From Paenibacillus tianmuensis (GTDB lineage: Bacteria; Bacillota; Bacilli; Paenibacillales; NBRC-103111): DNA of 64,000 bases. Numbering within the stretch: the stretch's first letter is position 1; each line of letters starts with the position of its first letter. Of the stretch, positions 41,915 to 53,000 are shown piece by piece. The stretch is taken from contig NZ_FMTT01000015.1 in NCBI RefSeq assembly GCF_900100345.1, forward strand, positions 1-64,000, read 5' to 3'. Made by a program: the position numbers and the translations under genes. The notes under the pieces are model-generated. The model made no database searches. It was not told the DNA's origin and was given only the letters and a program-made list of their open reading frames with translations.

Positions 41915-41917
41915 GTG

Positions 41918-42928
41918 TTATCGGCCGAGCCCGAATACATCTGCAAGCAGTTCGTACGAGCGCAGCCGGGCTTGGAAGTCGTACGTGTAGGTTAGCACGA
42001 TCAGTTCTTCCACCCCGTAGCTCTTGCTGAACTCGAGCATCTGCGTTCTCACTTTCTCCGGGCCGCCGACGATCATCCGTCTCCGGTTCGCCCGAACCCG
42101 CATGCGATCCCAGTCGGTATACGGGTAATTGGCCGCTTCCTCCGGCGTCGGGAAGGGCCAGCGGAACTGCCCCTGCTCCAGCAGCAACAGGCGCAAATCG
42201 GTCGATGCCGCCAGCCGTTCCGCTTCCTCGTCCGTGTCAGCGCAGATGACGATCACGCATACGTTCGCCTGAGGAGACGCGCCGAGCGGGCCGGGCCGGT
42301 AATTGGCAAAATACCGCCGAACCGCTTCGTGTCCGCCGTCCCCATTAATGAAATGCGCGAACGAGAACGCCCCGCCCAGCTCCGAGGCCCGATCCGCGCT
42401 GAAGCCGCTGGACCCGAGCAGCCAAAGCTCCGGTGCCGTATCGACGAGTGGCGTCGCCCGCACGCCTTCGAAGCGGTGTCCCGGCTCCATCCAGTCGGAT
42501 AGAAAGCCTCCGAGATCGCGGAGCATCACGGCGAAATGCTCTTCCCTGTCCTTCGGCCGGCCGTACCGCAGCGCCTCCGAAGCGATCGGCATGCCGCCGG
42601 GCGCCCTTCCGATGCCAAGATCGATTCTTCCTGGATACAGAGCTTCGAGCACCCGGAAATTTTCCGCGACTTTATACGGGCTGTAGTGAGGCAGCAGCAC
42701 GCCGGCCGAACCGACCCGAATCCGCGACGTATGCGCGGCAATGGCTGCAATTAGAATCTCCGGAGAAGAGCCGGCGAGACCCGGCGTGTCATGATGCTCC
42801 GATACCCAATATCGCGTATAACCGAGCCGTTCAACCGTCTTGGCCAGCTCTAACGTGCGCCTCATCGCGTCTGGCGCCGTTTCTCCCGGAATAATCGGCG
42901 ATTGATCCAATACGCCCAGCTTTAACAT
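41918..42928 (-). CDS. luciferase-like (LLM-class) flavin-dependent oxidoreductase
   Basis: 336 residues; bacterial-luciferase-like TIM barrel. It starts LGVLDQSPIIPGETAPDAM and continues YTRYWVSEHHDTPGLAGSSP. The conserved LLPHYSPYKVAENFRVLEAL and GRIDLGIGRAPGG belong to the group-1 LLM oxidoreductases related to B. subtilis YceB/YtmO. A long-chain aldehyde or desulphonation substrate is possible; none can be assigned. GGAGGATTCGA precedes ATG 42928. No partner flavin reductase is adjacent. Confidence 0.9.
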   Translation of the reverse strand: MLKLGVLDQSPIIPGETAPDAMRRTLELAKTVERLGYTRYWVSEHHDTPGLAGSSPEILIAAIAAHTSRIRVGSAGVLLPHYSPYKVAENFRVLEALYPGRIDLGIGRAPGGMPIASEALRYGRPKDREEHFAVMLRDLGGFLSDWMEPGHRFEGVRATPLVDTAPELWLLGSSGFSADRASELGGAFSFAHFINGDGGHEAVRRYFANYRPGPLGASPQANVCVIVICADTDEEAERLAASTDLRLLLLEQGQFRWPFPTPEEAANYPYTDWDRMRVRANRRRMIVGGPEKVRTQMLEFSKSYGVEELIVLTYTYDFQARLRSYELLADVFGLGR

Positions 42929-43116
42929 TCGAATCCTCCATTCCCCTCCTCTTATGACGTTCGGACGCGTTCATGAAGCCGGAGGATGCCACTTGTTTCT
43001 CCGTTCATTATACGCCTAGAAGCCCGGTTGCGCACTTTTACCGTTCCACGCTTCCCTCTTTCGATCTGGTATCCGCAACTTGTAGGAAAACGGACAAGGA
43101 AAATTCCCAAAAAGGG

Positions 43117-43146
43117 TTGAAATCCCAGCATGTTCTGTTATACAAT
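43117..43146 (+). promoter_or_regulatory. sigma-A promoter of the siderophore ATPase
   Basis: -35 TTGAAA (43117-43122), 18-base spacer, -10 TACAAT (43141-43146). Confidence 0.75.
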
Positions 43147-43152
43147 TCAATT

Positions 43153-43171
43153 GATAAAGATTCTCATTATC
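43153..43171 (+). promoter_or_regulatory. Fur box
   Basis: The 19 bases GATAAAGATTCTCATTATC match 16 of 19 positions of the classic Fur consensus, by my count. The box begins at the predicted start of transcription, so Fe-bound Fur would block the promoter. Confidence 0.85.
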
Positions 43172-43259
43172 ATCGTTATTGTCATTGTGCTCTTGCTGGC
43201 ACTTGTTGAATAAGATCTCCTGCCTCGGAGTTCAGCTAAATTTTAAGGGAGTGGTTGGA

Positions 43260-44126
43260 TTGGAACGGTTATATACGGAACGGTTGGATATTGCCTACGG
43301 GGAACGGTCCATTGTACAAAATTTGAATATCAGCATTCCCTCGGGAAAAATTACGGCGCTGGTCGGCGCGAACGGATCGGGTAAATCGACGATCCTGAAA
43401 GCGATGGCCCGCATGATGAAGCCGAAGCAGGGCAGCGTCTTCCTGGACGGTAAGTCGATTCATCAGCAATCGACCAAGGAAGTAGCCAAGCAGCTCGCCA
43501 TTTTGCCGCAAAACCCGACGGCCCCGGACGGCTTGACCGTCTCCGAACTCGTCACCTACGGCCGCTTCCCCCATCAGAAAGGATTCGGCTCGATGACCAA
43601 AGAGGATCGCGAGATCGTACGCTGGTCGATTGACATGACCGGAATGGAGGAATTTTACGACCGTCCCGTCGATCAATTATCCGGCGGACAGCGTCAGCGC
43701 GCATGGATTGCCATGGCGCTTGCGCAAGGAACCGACATTCTATTCCTTGACGAGCCGACAACGTTCCTCGACATGGCTCACCAGCTTGAAGTGCTTAAGC
43801 TGCTGGAAAAGCTGAACCTCGAAGAGCGGCGCACCATCGTGATGGTCGTCCACGATTTGAACCATGCGACCCGCTATGCGCATAATATGGTGGCGATTAA
43901 ACGCGGAACGGTAGCGGCGGTAGGCAGTCCGGCGGAAGTGATGACACCGGAGATGCTGCAAAACGTCTTCGGCATCGAAGCGGATATTGTGCCAGACCCC
44001 CGCACTGGCGTTCCGTTGTGCATTCCGTACGAGTTGGCGGGCCACAGCCGGCCGGTTCAGGTCGCTACCGCCTCCCCTGTCGCCAGACGCTCCGAAGCGC
44101 GGGAGCTTGTTGCGGCTGCCAAGTAG
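43260..44126 (+). CDS. iron-siderophore ABC transporter ATP-binding protein (YusV/FecE-like)
   Basis: 288 residues. Motifs: Walker [11 protein letters not shown]-loop [16 protein letters not shown], FecE-type [16 protein letters not shown], signature [16 protein letters not shown], Walker [17 protein letters not shown] and H-loop [12 protein letters not shown]. The phrasing is very close to B. subtilis YusV, a stand-alone ATPase that serves several siderophore importers. No permease or receptor gene is adjacent here either. The start is TTG 43260 with AAGGGAG 8 bases upstream. It is preceded by a Fur box and a strong promoter, and followed by a terminator, so it is a single-gene iron-starvation unit. 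Confidence 0.92.
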   Translation: MERLYTERLDIAYGERSIVQNLNISIPSGKITALVGANGSGKSTILKAMARMMKPKQGSVFLDGKSIHQQSTKEVAKQLAILPQNPTAPDGLTVSELVTYGRFPHQKGFGSMTKEDREIVRWSIDMTGMEEFYDRPVDQLSGGQRQRAWIAMALAQGTDILFLDEPTTFLDMAHQLEVLKLLEKLNLEERRTIVMVVHDLNHATRYAHNMVAIKRGTVAAVGSPAEVMTPEMLQNVFGIEADIVPDPRTGVPLCIPYELAGHSRPVQVATASPVARRSEARELVAAAK

Positions 44127-44163
44127 AACGGGGAACCGCCGTTTGCTACATATAAGATTTTTC

Positions 44164-44195
44164 AGGACTCCTTCGTTTTAGAGGGGTCCTTTTTT
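44164..44195 (+). terminator. terminator of the siderophore ATPase
   Basis: AGGACTCC pairs with GGGGTCCT and is followed by TTTTTT. A short GTT/GCT triplet run follows it. Confidence 0.8.
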
Positions 44196-44348
44196 GTTGC
44201 TGCTGTTACTGCTGTTGCTGCCCTCCTCCTTCACGATCTAAGCCATAAATGGGTTGCAGGAAGAAACATTTCCCATAGATTTTTCGTCTAATTTAATATC
44301 AAAAGCGGTCGGAAGGTTTCTATGCTCGATCGAAGGAGGGAACGCGAA

Positions 44349-44999
44349 ATGAGCAGGCGCCAACGGTTTGCTATCGCTTTTATGCTCATCACAAGCACCA
44401 TTATTTTAAATTGGTCCTATCCGGATGCCAAAGCGCTCGGCGTGCGGCTTTTTCAATGGATAGGGCTGCCCGTGTGGTCACAAGGCTCCAGCGGCTTGAA
44501 CTACGTCGGCATCACCTCGATACTGCTGCTGTTAGCCGGTCTGTTCACCCTCAGAACCGCGCTGCAGCGCCACGCAAGAAAGATCACCCTGCTCGCTTTA
44601 ATATTGTCCTTCTGGCTGCCCTCCCAACTGATCGTAGCCTACCAAAGCGTGTGGGCTAAAGGAATCTATGCCTTGGAATACGTCAAGGAAGGAAGCCGTT
44701 GCAACTACAAAAAAGAAGAGGATCGGGTCACAGGGACATGCTCGCTGACCTTCGTTAATCATAGCGGTCAAGACATCTTGTTCACCTCTTCTATCCGCAA
44801 TCGCGACTTACACATCGGCTCGTTTCTGGAATCCCTTGACATCCTTGGGGATCAAACCTTGACCATGCCTCCCAGGCAGAAAAAGACACTCAACGTAGCT
44901 TTCACAAAAATAGCTGCTGACGCCCGCGCTTCTGCCAGTGGAGCGTTCTACGGACTGGAATTGACGGTGAAGAGCGACGAACAAGAACGAGATGTATAG
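44349..44999 (+). CDS. membrane protein of unknown function
   Basis: 216 residues; I do not recognise a family. Three hydrophobic segments lie in the first half (about 8-24 FAIAFMLITSTIILNW, 50-68 GITSILLLLAGLFTL, 78-96 ITLLALILSFWLPSQL). The remaining 110 residues are hydrophilic and beta-rich: CNYKKEEDRVTGTCSLTF with a likely disulfide pair, then FVNHSGQDILFTSSI. This tail resembles small immunoglobulin-like or transglutaminase-accessory extracellular domains, but that is only an impression. AAGGAGG lies 9 bases before ATG 44349. The gene stands alone with its own terminator. Confidence 0.75.
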   Translation: MSRRQRFAIAFMLITSTIILNWSYPDAKALGVRLFQWIGLPVWSQGSSGLNYVGITSILLLLAGLFTLRTALQRHARKITLLALILSFWLPSQLIVAYQSVWAKGIYALEYVKEGSRCNYKKEEDRVTGTCSLTFVNHSGQDILFTSSIRNRDLHIGSFLESLDILGDQTLTMPPRQKKTLNVAFTKIAADARASASGAFYGLELTVKSDEQERDV

Positions 45000-45022
45000 G
45001 CGTTTCGGCGCCGTCGGATGCC

Positions 45023-45068
45023 AAAAAGCCGCATCTCCCCTGCTGCCAGGGGGTGCGGCTTCGTTTTT
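45023..45068. terminator. terminator between the membrane-protein gene and queF
   Basis: AAGCCGCA pairs with TGCGGCTT around an inner CCCC/GGGG stem, followed by CGTTTTT. Confidence 0.8.
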
Positions 45069-45103
45069 GCTGTTAGATGATGCCGGGTTTTAAGGCACTC
45101 GAC

Positions 45104-45598
45104 TTAACGATTGTCGACCTTCTCCGGGTATAGATCATGATTCAAGAGCCGGTGCTCGGCCATCTGTTCGTATTTCGTCCCTGGACGTCCGTAGTTGCAG
45201 TAAGGATCGATGGAAATGCCTCCGCGCGGGGTAAACTTCCCCCACACTTCAATGTACTTGGGGTCCATTAGCTTTATCAAATCGTTCATGATGATGTTCA
45301 TGCAATCCTCGTGGAAATCGCCATGATTGCGAAAGCTGAACAAATACAGCTTGAGCGACTTGCTCTCGACCATTTTGAGGTCCGGAATGTAGCTGATATA
45401 AATCGTCGCGAAGTCCGGCTGGCCGGTAATCGGGCACAGGCTGGTAAATTCCGGGCAATTAAATTTGACAAAATAATCGCGGTACGGATGCTTGTTATCG
45501 AACGATTCGAGCATCTCCGGCGCATAGTTCATCGGATATTTCGTTTGCTGGTTGCCGAGCAGCGTCAAGTCGAGCTCGCCTTCTTTTCTTCCTGCCAT
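45104..45598 (-). CDS. queF: preQ0 reductase (NADPH-dependent 7-cyano-7-deazaguanine reductase)
   Basis: 164 residues of the type-I (unimodular) QueF family. It reduces preQ0 to preQ1 in queuosine synthesis, in the cytoplasm. The catalytic Cys55 and Asp62 fall in [12 protein letters not shown] at exactly the B. subtilis numbering. The QueF NADPH motif [16 protein letters not shown] follows, and NYGRPGT lies near the end. The start at 45598 has GAAAGGAG about 12 bases upstream. Other queuosine genes (queCDE) are not in the window, and no preQ1 riboswitch is obvious in the leader. Confidence 0.96.
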   Translation of the reverse strand: MAGRKEGELDLTLLGNQQTKYPMNYAPEMLESFDNKHPYRDYFVKFNCPEFTSLCPITGQPDFATIYISYIPDLKMVESKSLKLYLFSFRNHGDFHEDCMNIIMNDLIKLMDPKYIEVWGKFTPRGGISIDPYCNYGRPGTKYEQMAEHRLLNHDLYPEKVDNR

Positions 45599-45733
45599 GG
45601 TGTGCTTGGCTCCTTTCTTTTCCTAACTATTATTATAGCCGATCCAAGGGCAAAAGGTAAAATTTTGTAAAAAAAAGGAAGTATAATCACCGTTTTCGCA
45701 AGATAGAAATTACGACAAAAATTGCAAAACCTC

Positions 45734-45762
45734 TTGAAGGTTTCGGCATAAGATGGTAATAT
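45734..45762 (+). promoter_or_regulatory. sigma-A promoter leading into an early hairpin
   Basis: -35 TTGAAG (45734-45739), exactly 17-base spacer, -10 TAATAT (45757-45762). The expected start is near 45769. Confidence 0.65.
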
Positions 45763-45784
45763 AACAACGAATGATGAGCGGAAG

Positions 45785-45825
45785 AACCGCCTTATCCATG
45801 CTTTAGTGGGTAGGGCGGTTTTTGT
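45785..45825 (+). terminator. early terminator/attenuator before the SLH lipoprotein gene
   Basis: Extended stem: AACCGCC...GGCGGTT with the inner TATCCA/TGGGTA continuing it, followed by TTTTTG. It lies about 15-55 bases into the predicted transcript. A second -10 (TACAAT near 45870) lies between it and the gene. The unit is either a small RNA of about 55 bases or an attenuator. Confidence 0.6.
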
Positions 45826-45936
45826 GTTTTGGCGGAAGAAAAATCTGTAAACAAAGCACAGTCATGGTACAATAGACCTAGTTCTTTTGGATCTGGAAAT
45901 ACATAACTTTGAATTCACTCGAAAGGAAGATTTTTG

Positions 45937-47079
45937 ATGAAGCGAGTTGTCCCTTTAGTCGTATCCATGATGTTAATGAGTGCCTGCAGCCCCAATGCCA
46001 ATATGCTGGTTGCCGCAGAGCAGCCGAAAGCGGCTGCGGAGCCAAAAGCAGATGTGTCTTTGAACGATATTTCCGGGCATTGGGCGGAATCCGATATTAA
46101 GGCTATCGTGGCAGCAGGGTACGTCGACGGTTATCCCGACGGATCGTTCAAACCGGACCACACCGTTACGAGAGCGGAATTTATCACCATGACGGCAAAA
46201 GCAGCCGGTTTGAAGCCGGTACCAGGTAACGATAACAAGGAGTGGTATGCTCCTTACGTCGCAGCGCTTGTGCAAACCGGAATCCACCAATACAAGGACT
46301 TTTCTTCCGGTGACTGGAATACGCCGATTACCCGGATGGAAATGGCCCGCCTCGCCGTCCGGGCATCGGATAAATCGCTGCAGACTACTGAGGATAGCAC
46401 CGATGCGAAGAAGTTTATGTTTTTGGCGACGCAGAAGGGATTGATTACGGGGCTGGCCGGCGGCGAACTGGGTAAAGAAGAATCGGCCACGAGGGCGCAA
46501 TCTGTGAAGATCATTCAGCGGATTTTGGACGTGAGCCAAGGTAAGAAGCTCGAAGTGGACAAGCGTGCGGCAAGCTATGCGGAAGTGGAGCTGACCGGCA
46601 GCAACGTGCAAACCATGTGGGGGAGCCGTGTGGTTGAGCTGCCATATAAGATGCCTTTGCTGAATACAAAAGCAACGGTGAAAATACATCAGATTTTGAT
46701 TATGGATTTAAAGGAAAAGGATGGGGCCTTTAGGTCGATGTTCGATGGTCAAGTGGAGAGAGTTGACCGTAAACCGATTGGCGATGACTATTTAGTCGCA
46801 TTGAAAATTGACATGAAAAACGAAACTGGTAACCCACTGGAATACTCATTGTGGGGACAGCTTTCACCGGATTTAGGAGCTAAGCGTGTAAATATACTGG
46901 GTACAAATCGCGAAGTGGATAAAAAATTTTTAATGCCGAGATTGGATTCTTCTGCAGGGTGGTTCCTTTTTGTACTTAATAAAGAAGCAGTAGAGAGTGA
47001 TTTGAAAAAATTTGGTTTTGTATATCTTAGACTCAATGAAAACAATGGAGCTATGATTGAGCTGGGCAAAAAAGGATAA
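45937..47079 (+). CDS. S-layer-homology lipoprotein
   Basis: 380 residues. Lipoprotein signal with lipobox LMSAC (about 14-18). Two to three SLH repeats follow: NDISGHWAESDIKAIVAAGY (about 38-57) with VDGYPDGSFKPDHTVTRAEF, then WYAPYVAALVQTGIHQY and TPITRMEMARLAVRAS, then FLATQKGLITG with ESATRAQSVKIIQRIL. The second half (about 215-380) has no recognised domain; its base composition is visibly more AT-rich. AAAGGAAG precedes ATG 45937. The gene is 17 bases upstream of the giant surface protein gene, so the pair forms an operon. The SLH part would tether it, or its partner, to the cell wall. Confidence 0.85.
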   Translation: MKRVVPLVVSMMLMSACSPNANMLVAAEQPKAAAEPKADVSLNDISGHWAESDIKAIVAAGYVDGYPDGSFKPDHTVTRAEFITMTAKAAGLKPVPGNDNKEWYAPYVAALVQTGIHQYKDFSSGDWNTPITRMEMARLAVRASDKSLQTTEDSTDAKKFMFLATQKGLITGLAGGELGKEESATRAQSVKIIQRILDVSQGKKLEVDKRAASYAEVELTGSNVQTMWGSRVVELPYKMPLLNTKATVKIHQILIMDLKEKDGAFRSMFDGQVERVDRKPIGDDYLVALKIDMKNETGNPLEYSLWGQLSPDLGAKRVNILGTNREVDKKFLMPRLDSSAGWFLFVLNKEAVESDLKKFGFVYLRLNENNGAMIELGKKG

Positions 47080-47096
47080 TATGCTGGGAGGCTGCT

Positions 47097-50000
47097 ATGG
47101 GTAATAAAAATAAATGGAAGAAAATCATTGTAGCAGCCGTAATTTTTATTTTAGGGTTCTCCGTGTTCGCATTTCTACGACCAGACTTCATCATGGCTGC
47201 CACCAATTTTAAGACGTTCGAATCCACGTCAACCTTGACCAACTATTCCGTTCCTCTAAATTCAGGCACTCAAATTATTGATCGAGTCGATGTGTATATG
47301 CGAGATGCCAGTGGTGCAGAAAGAAAGATCGATGCAAGAAGGTATGAAGTGTCAAATGAACGGATCGTGTTCAAAAACCTAACGGACGGCGTACCGGTTA
47401 AGTTATATGGTTACAAGTATACCAATCCGGGCCACATTATTTGGCGTGATCCGAGCGGCAGGTACTGGGATACGCAGGGCGAAAGGACGAAGCATTACCA
47501 GTTTCCCGGACATTGCAGCGGTAGCGTCGATCAGGTTCCTTCCCCATGTCCGGGGTTGTTCCCAAGCGATGCGATGATCTATCCATCGAGCAACTATGTT
47601 CCTTTTAACGAACCGGATTTACGGAAATGGGACGGCTCAGCCGTAACGACAGCCTATAAAATTGAAACCCCAACAAAATTCTTTTTTGATGAAGATCGGA
47701 AAGGTGAGAGTATCGATCCTAGTCGTATTGATCCTAAAAGTATTACGATCATAGATGCTATTGCTGCTGTACCTGATAATGGATTAAAGGTTGAGGATTT
47801 TGGTAGGAAAGTAGACGGTTATGGATACCTTAAAGTCTCGAAGCCTCTTACATCATCATATAATAAAGAGGTTACGGACTATCTCCTTTGGCCGGATGTT
47901 GAAGATCCAGAATACATCAAACCCCACCAACAAGGTCGAAATTATGTTATGGATGCGGACACGTACTGGACCGCAACAACGTACAAGTTCGAAGGCCGCG
48001 TTGAAGTGTTCTACAAAGCACCGACCTTTCCCGACCTGATCCCTGTCGATCTCAAATCGAACGGGCCAGTCAAAATCGGCGAACCAACGACGTTCACTTA
48101 CACGTTCCGTAACGTCGGAGAGCCGATCAAAAACAAAACCTTCGCGATCTTGATCCAAAACCGTTCCAACGGCAAAACGATTCACAAGGCATCGTTTACA
48201 AACGCCGAGCAGAACGTGGATATTACGGGTACGTTTCAGTATACGGTGATGGACCCCGGGAAGCTATTGACCGGATTTTATGTCGATTCGGACAATACGA
48301 TCGATGAAGGTACGACAGGCGGGGAAGACAACAACTATAAGCCGTTTGATTTTCCAGTCGATATCGGCATCGACGGCGATTTTCGAATTAGGCCCGGACC
48401 GACGATCAAAATCCGGGACAATTTCGAGCTGGAGCCTGTTGATTTTAAAATTCCGAAAGGCTGTACCTATTTCGGTCATCAATATCGGTTCAACTATAAC
48501 GGCCAGACATGGTCGACGAATCGGGTGAAAGGGCAATCGCAGAACAGCGCATTCCCCTATCCGAACGGGAGACCGTTTTATTTTGGAGAAGGCAGCAACT
48601 ACATAAGTCTGAAAATTCAAACTTCTTGTGGCGAAACGGACTGGATTAAGGAAAAACCGTTAACGGTTCTCCCCGATCCGAACAATAAACCACCTTATTT
48701 TCAGGCAGGCTGGTTTTACGATCAAGATCGGAACGGGATCTATCCGCCGGAATACTTTTTGGTAGGCGACATGGTGAATGTCCGTGTTATTCATAACCAG
48801 TACACAGACCCGAAATCGCCTTCGGACCCGGACAACGATCCGATCCAGTGGAAATGGGACTTCGATTCAGGTATACACCCTTGGGTTCAAAAGATAGCGA
48901 AGCAACTGCACGAAGATTGGGGCAAGACGCTCGACGCGGAAGGCTATTATCATATCAAAGCGGATACGCCGGGAACCTTCTCCGTGAAAGTTACGGCGGA
49001 TGACGGGCGCGGCGGGACGCGAACGGAAAACGCTTACTTGACTGTGATGGAGCCAAACCCTATTGCGGTCTGCACAGCACCCAAGGAGATTAAAGAAAAT
49101 CGTCCCGTCCCTCCTGGAGCGATTCACGCAGATAAGAGCTGGAGCCCAGCAAGGAAGTCTATCGACCACTCAAAGGACTTATGGTTTAACAAGCTCAATA
49201 AGTACTATAACGGCACCCTGCAGGACGTTACAGCGACTGTTACGCTCGCCAAAGTCGTAGATTACTCTGGCTTGGAATCGACCAGCCCCAGCACCTGCGA
49301 CATTACCGTGCATCCGGACTTGCCTCCCATCGGCAAAATCGTCGTACCGCCGCTCGGTATCCGGAATCAGCAGGTCACCATCCGGAACCAATCGTACTCG
49401 CCGGACGGCGATCAGATCGTCTCCGTCAAATGGCGGCTTAAATACGACGCGGCTAACAACGGTTTTCAGGACGATCCGTGGCTAGATGTTCTTGGGACAG
49501 ACGGCAGAGTCGTATCCTTTGATAACAACACGCTTGTATTTAAGGCCGACATGATCGGTAAGTATCTGTTCGATGTCCAAGTGACGGAGGACTACGGGAA
49601 AAGCGCCATGGCATCCGATACGCAGCCGGAAGCGCCGCGAACGCTGGATATTGTCAATAATGCGCCGCACGTTTCCTTTGCCATCGAAGGGCAGAACGAT
49701 CAGCCGGGCATGAACCCGCCAATTATGTTTAATGCCAATTCGATCGTAAATTCGTGGGCTCTGTTCGATACGAACACGAATAACCGGCTCAACAACTATG
49801 TTTATCAGTGGGCGGCCCAAGGCAACGCTGTCCTGCGGGCTGGCTTGGGAAGAGAAATGGAGCGCCAGGAAAGCATCATCAAGCGAGATAATCCAATGCA
49901 GGGACCCACCAGCGTCTTCGGCACGTTCCTATGGCCGGATCTCGGGTTCGGAGCGAATTTTATCAGCTCGTACAAAGGGACCGTATACAAGTGGATGAAC

Positions 50001-53000
50001 GGCAGTTCCTCGCTCACCAGTACGCCTATCTTAGTCCCTTCTAACCTGTGGGATCCAGATACGAGGACATATATAACCGGGTATGCTCCGGCGAAATTCA
50101 ATTCGCTCGTCCGCACGAACAAAACGTATCTATATTTTGACGAGGGTTCCAAGCTGTATGCCTTGAATAAAAAGAAGCTGCCGCAGTACAGCAGAAAATG
50201 GAACAATGCATCTAACAACTTGACGCATGTTTGGGATCGGGACCCGTATGATTTTACCCTTACGCCAGACACGTATAGCGTTCCCGTCCCGTTCCGTGAT
50301 TCGAAGAACGGCCCAACCTATACCAAAGAAGTTTACTTACCCAGCGAGTACCAAGGTTCTCAAAAGTATGAGGTCGCAGGCGGAATAATCTACCGAGTTT
50401 CCAACTACATGATGTACGATTACTTCACCAAGTGCGAAGGCCAAACGACGTGCGGCGTCGGCAAGAGGAATAACTCCTTTGTGATCGAGGCATACGACGC
50501 GTATACCGGTAAGCTGATTTCAAGCAATAAGGACAATCCGCTCAAGACCGGCTGGGAAGAGCTCGGGATATCAGTTGATGAAAAGGAGTATGCAGCAGGG
50601 CGGAAAACATTCTCGCTGTTAACCAAAGGCGAAAGCCTGGTTATTGTATACCAAAGAGACCCTAATCGGCCGCGTGAAATTGGATTCATCGAGATGAATC
50701 CGCAGCTCCAGGAAGTCAGAAGAGGCGGACAATCGTTCCCGGACAGCACGATTAAATATCAAAGAAAATATTATAATACGATGGAGGGGCGCGCGGTTCC
50801 GGAGCAGTATGTCGAAGATTACCAATGTAGATACAGCGATCTAAACGGGTTATGGAAAGGGCCTGACGGGGAGTTTTACACCTACATCAAGCGTTCCTGC
50901 GACCGGGACGACGGGTACATTAAAATCGACAGAAGGTACAACGAAGATGCCCCGATCGGCGTTTATCTGCTGCGGATCAATAACGACTTGAGCATGGGGT
51001 GGACCGCCAGATTGGCGGGTATGGATTGGTGGTACCCTTCTAGCATGATGATGGGTGGAGATATGCAATACAACAATTTTACGGCGCTGGTCGTGAATCC
51101 ATACAACCGGACCTTGTTGACCCGGAGCCATACCAATAAGGATCTTATGAACGGCAATGGCGAGCATCATGAATATGGACAATACGTCAATATGGACACC
51201 GGCGCGGTATCAGAAGGACCTTATCCGTCCAACCATCCATACACCGTTGGCGTAACTCCTGGTGGCGGATTCGATGGGATGGGAGGCTGCTCCTGGTCAA
51301 CGGATGGAAAATGCAGCAGCTTCAATGTGCATGTGAACGAATTATTGCTCGAATCGCCAGGAGAGCAAGAACGGGGAGATAACTACCTATCCGGATTTTA
51401 TGTAGGGGACGGCCTGTTTTTAGGCATGTACAATACGGTGAAAAGACAATCTGGCAATGGCTATTACTTCACGCAAACGGATATGTACATGTATCTCGAA
51501 AGCGGTCCTTTAGATCAAGATCCGGAGCTACGGAAAGGGTTTGTTCTCGGCCAGTTCGTTTCTCCTGACCGCTATCGCGACACGGACATTACGTTCCGAA
51601 TGAAGATGACAAGCCCGAACGAGGATACAAGCCTAAGCGGCTTTTCGTTCCGGATGCTCGACCCGACGAACCGGTACAGTCTGGAAACGGACGGCTCCAC
51701 GCTCTATCTAAGCCGTTACGTCGGCGGCAGCCGAACCGTGCTGCGCAGCCAGGCGTGGCCGTTCGATAACACGGATAATTTATTCAAGATCAGCCTGTCG
51801 GGCGATACGATTCAAGTGTTTATGAACGGTGTTCCGGTCTTTGAAGTACAGGACACCACGTTCACCGATGGAAAAATGGGGCCGTTCACCGACAAATCGT
51901 TTGTCACGTTCACGGGCATTTCCGTCAAGCAGAACCAGGACAGCCGGGATTGGATGTCTGACTACGCGATTTGGGAAAATGGATCGGCATCGGCCAACGT
52001 CCGGTATAAAAATATTTTGTTCGAAGATCCGGAAAACGACCCGATGGCCGGCAACTTCCGCTGGGGAGTAACGCACACGCCGAAGTTCCTAAATAATCAG
52101 GGGCTGTCGGCGCTGAACGGGAAGACGTTCGATTCTCCACAGCAAACCTTTGACGCGGTCGGCGTCTATCTGCTCACGCTGCGGGCACAAGACGATCCGA
52201 ACCGGAACTACTTATGGGCGAGCATGGTGTTTGATCAATACCGCAAATGGTCCAATACGTTCCAGAAAAAATTGACGGTTCACCGCAGGCCGATCGCGCA
52301 GTTCACGCTCACGGAGAACGGGGACGGCACGGTCGCTTGGAACGATACGTCCTTCGATCCGGACCGGTTCGATCCGAACCGGGCGGCAGGGGACCCGGCA
52401 CGCTGCAGTCCGCCCGATGTGACGGGCTACGATTATTGCAGCATGCGCGGGATCGTCTCCCGGGAGTACGGCTATGTCGATCCGGACGGTACGTTTATCG
52501 GGGAGAAGCTGACCAGGCCGAAAAAGGCGGGGACATATACCGTGTATTTGCAGGTTATTGACGAGTACGGAGCGAGGTCTTACCCCGCCAACGCTTCGAT
52601 CCAGCTCAAAGGCAACGTCCCTGAAATTCCAAAACCGACGATCCAGCTAACGTATCCGACCGGAACGCGGGACAATCCGACACTGGAACACGGAACAAGA
52701 CCGACGATCCATTGGAGGCAAGAGGACCCGGCGGGCCATACGTTTACAGGGTACGAGGTTCAAATCATGGATTCGCGCGGAAGTCTCGTCATCAGCAGCG
52801 GGGAAGCAAACCAGAATGCGCCGCCCCATAGCACAGCTTCATGGCAGGTAACGACGGATTTGATCCGCGGCGAGCTGTATCAAGTACGGGTACGCGCGCA
52901 GAATCCGTACTATTGGACGGAATGGTCCAATATCGGGTGGATGGTCATCAATTCGGCGCCAAAGGTTATCATTACGAATCCGAGTGGACCCGACGCCTAT

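Noticed and set aside
44190-44222. GTT/GCT triplet run after the siderophore ATPase terminator
   Set aside because: Short and imperfect; no sign of a functional microsatellite or repeat array.
45599-45733. Possible preQ1 riboswitch upstream of queF
   Set aside because: I looked for a compact H-type pseudoknot with a C-rich loop and an A-rich tail and saw none with confidence.
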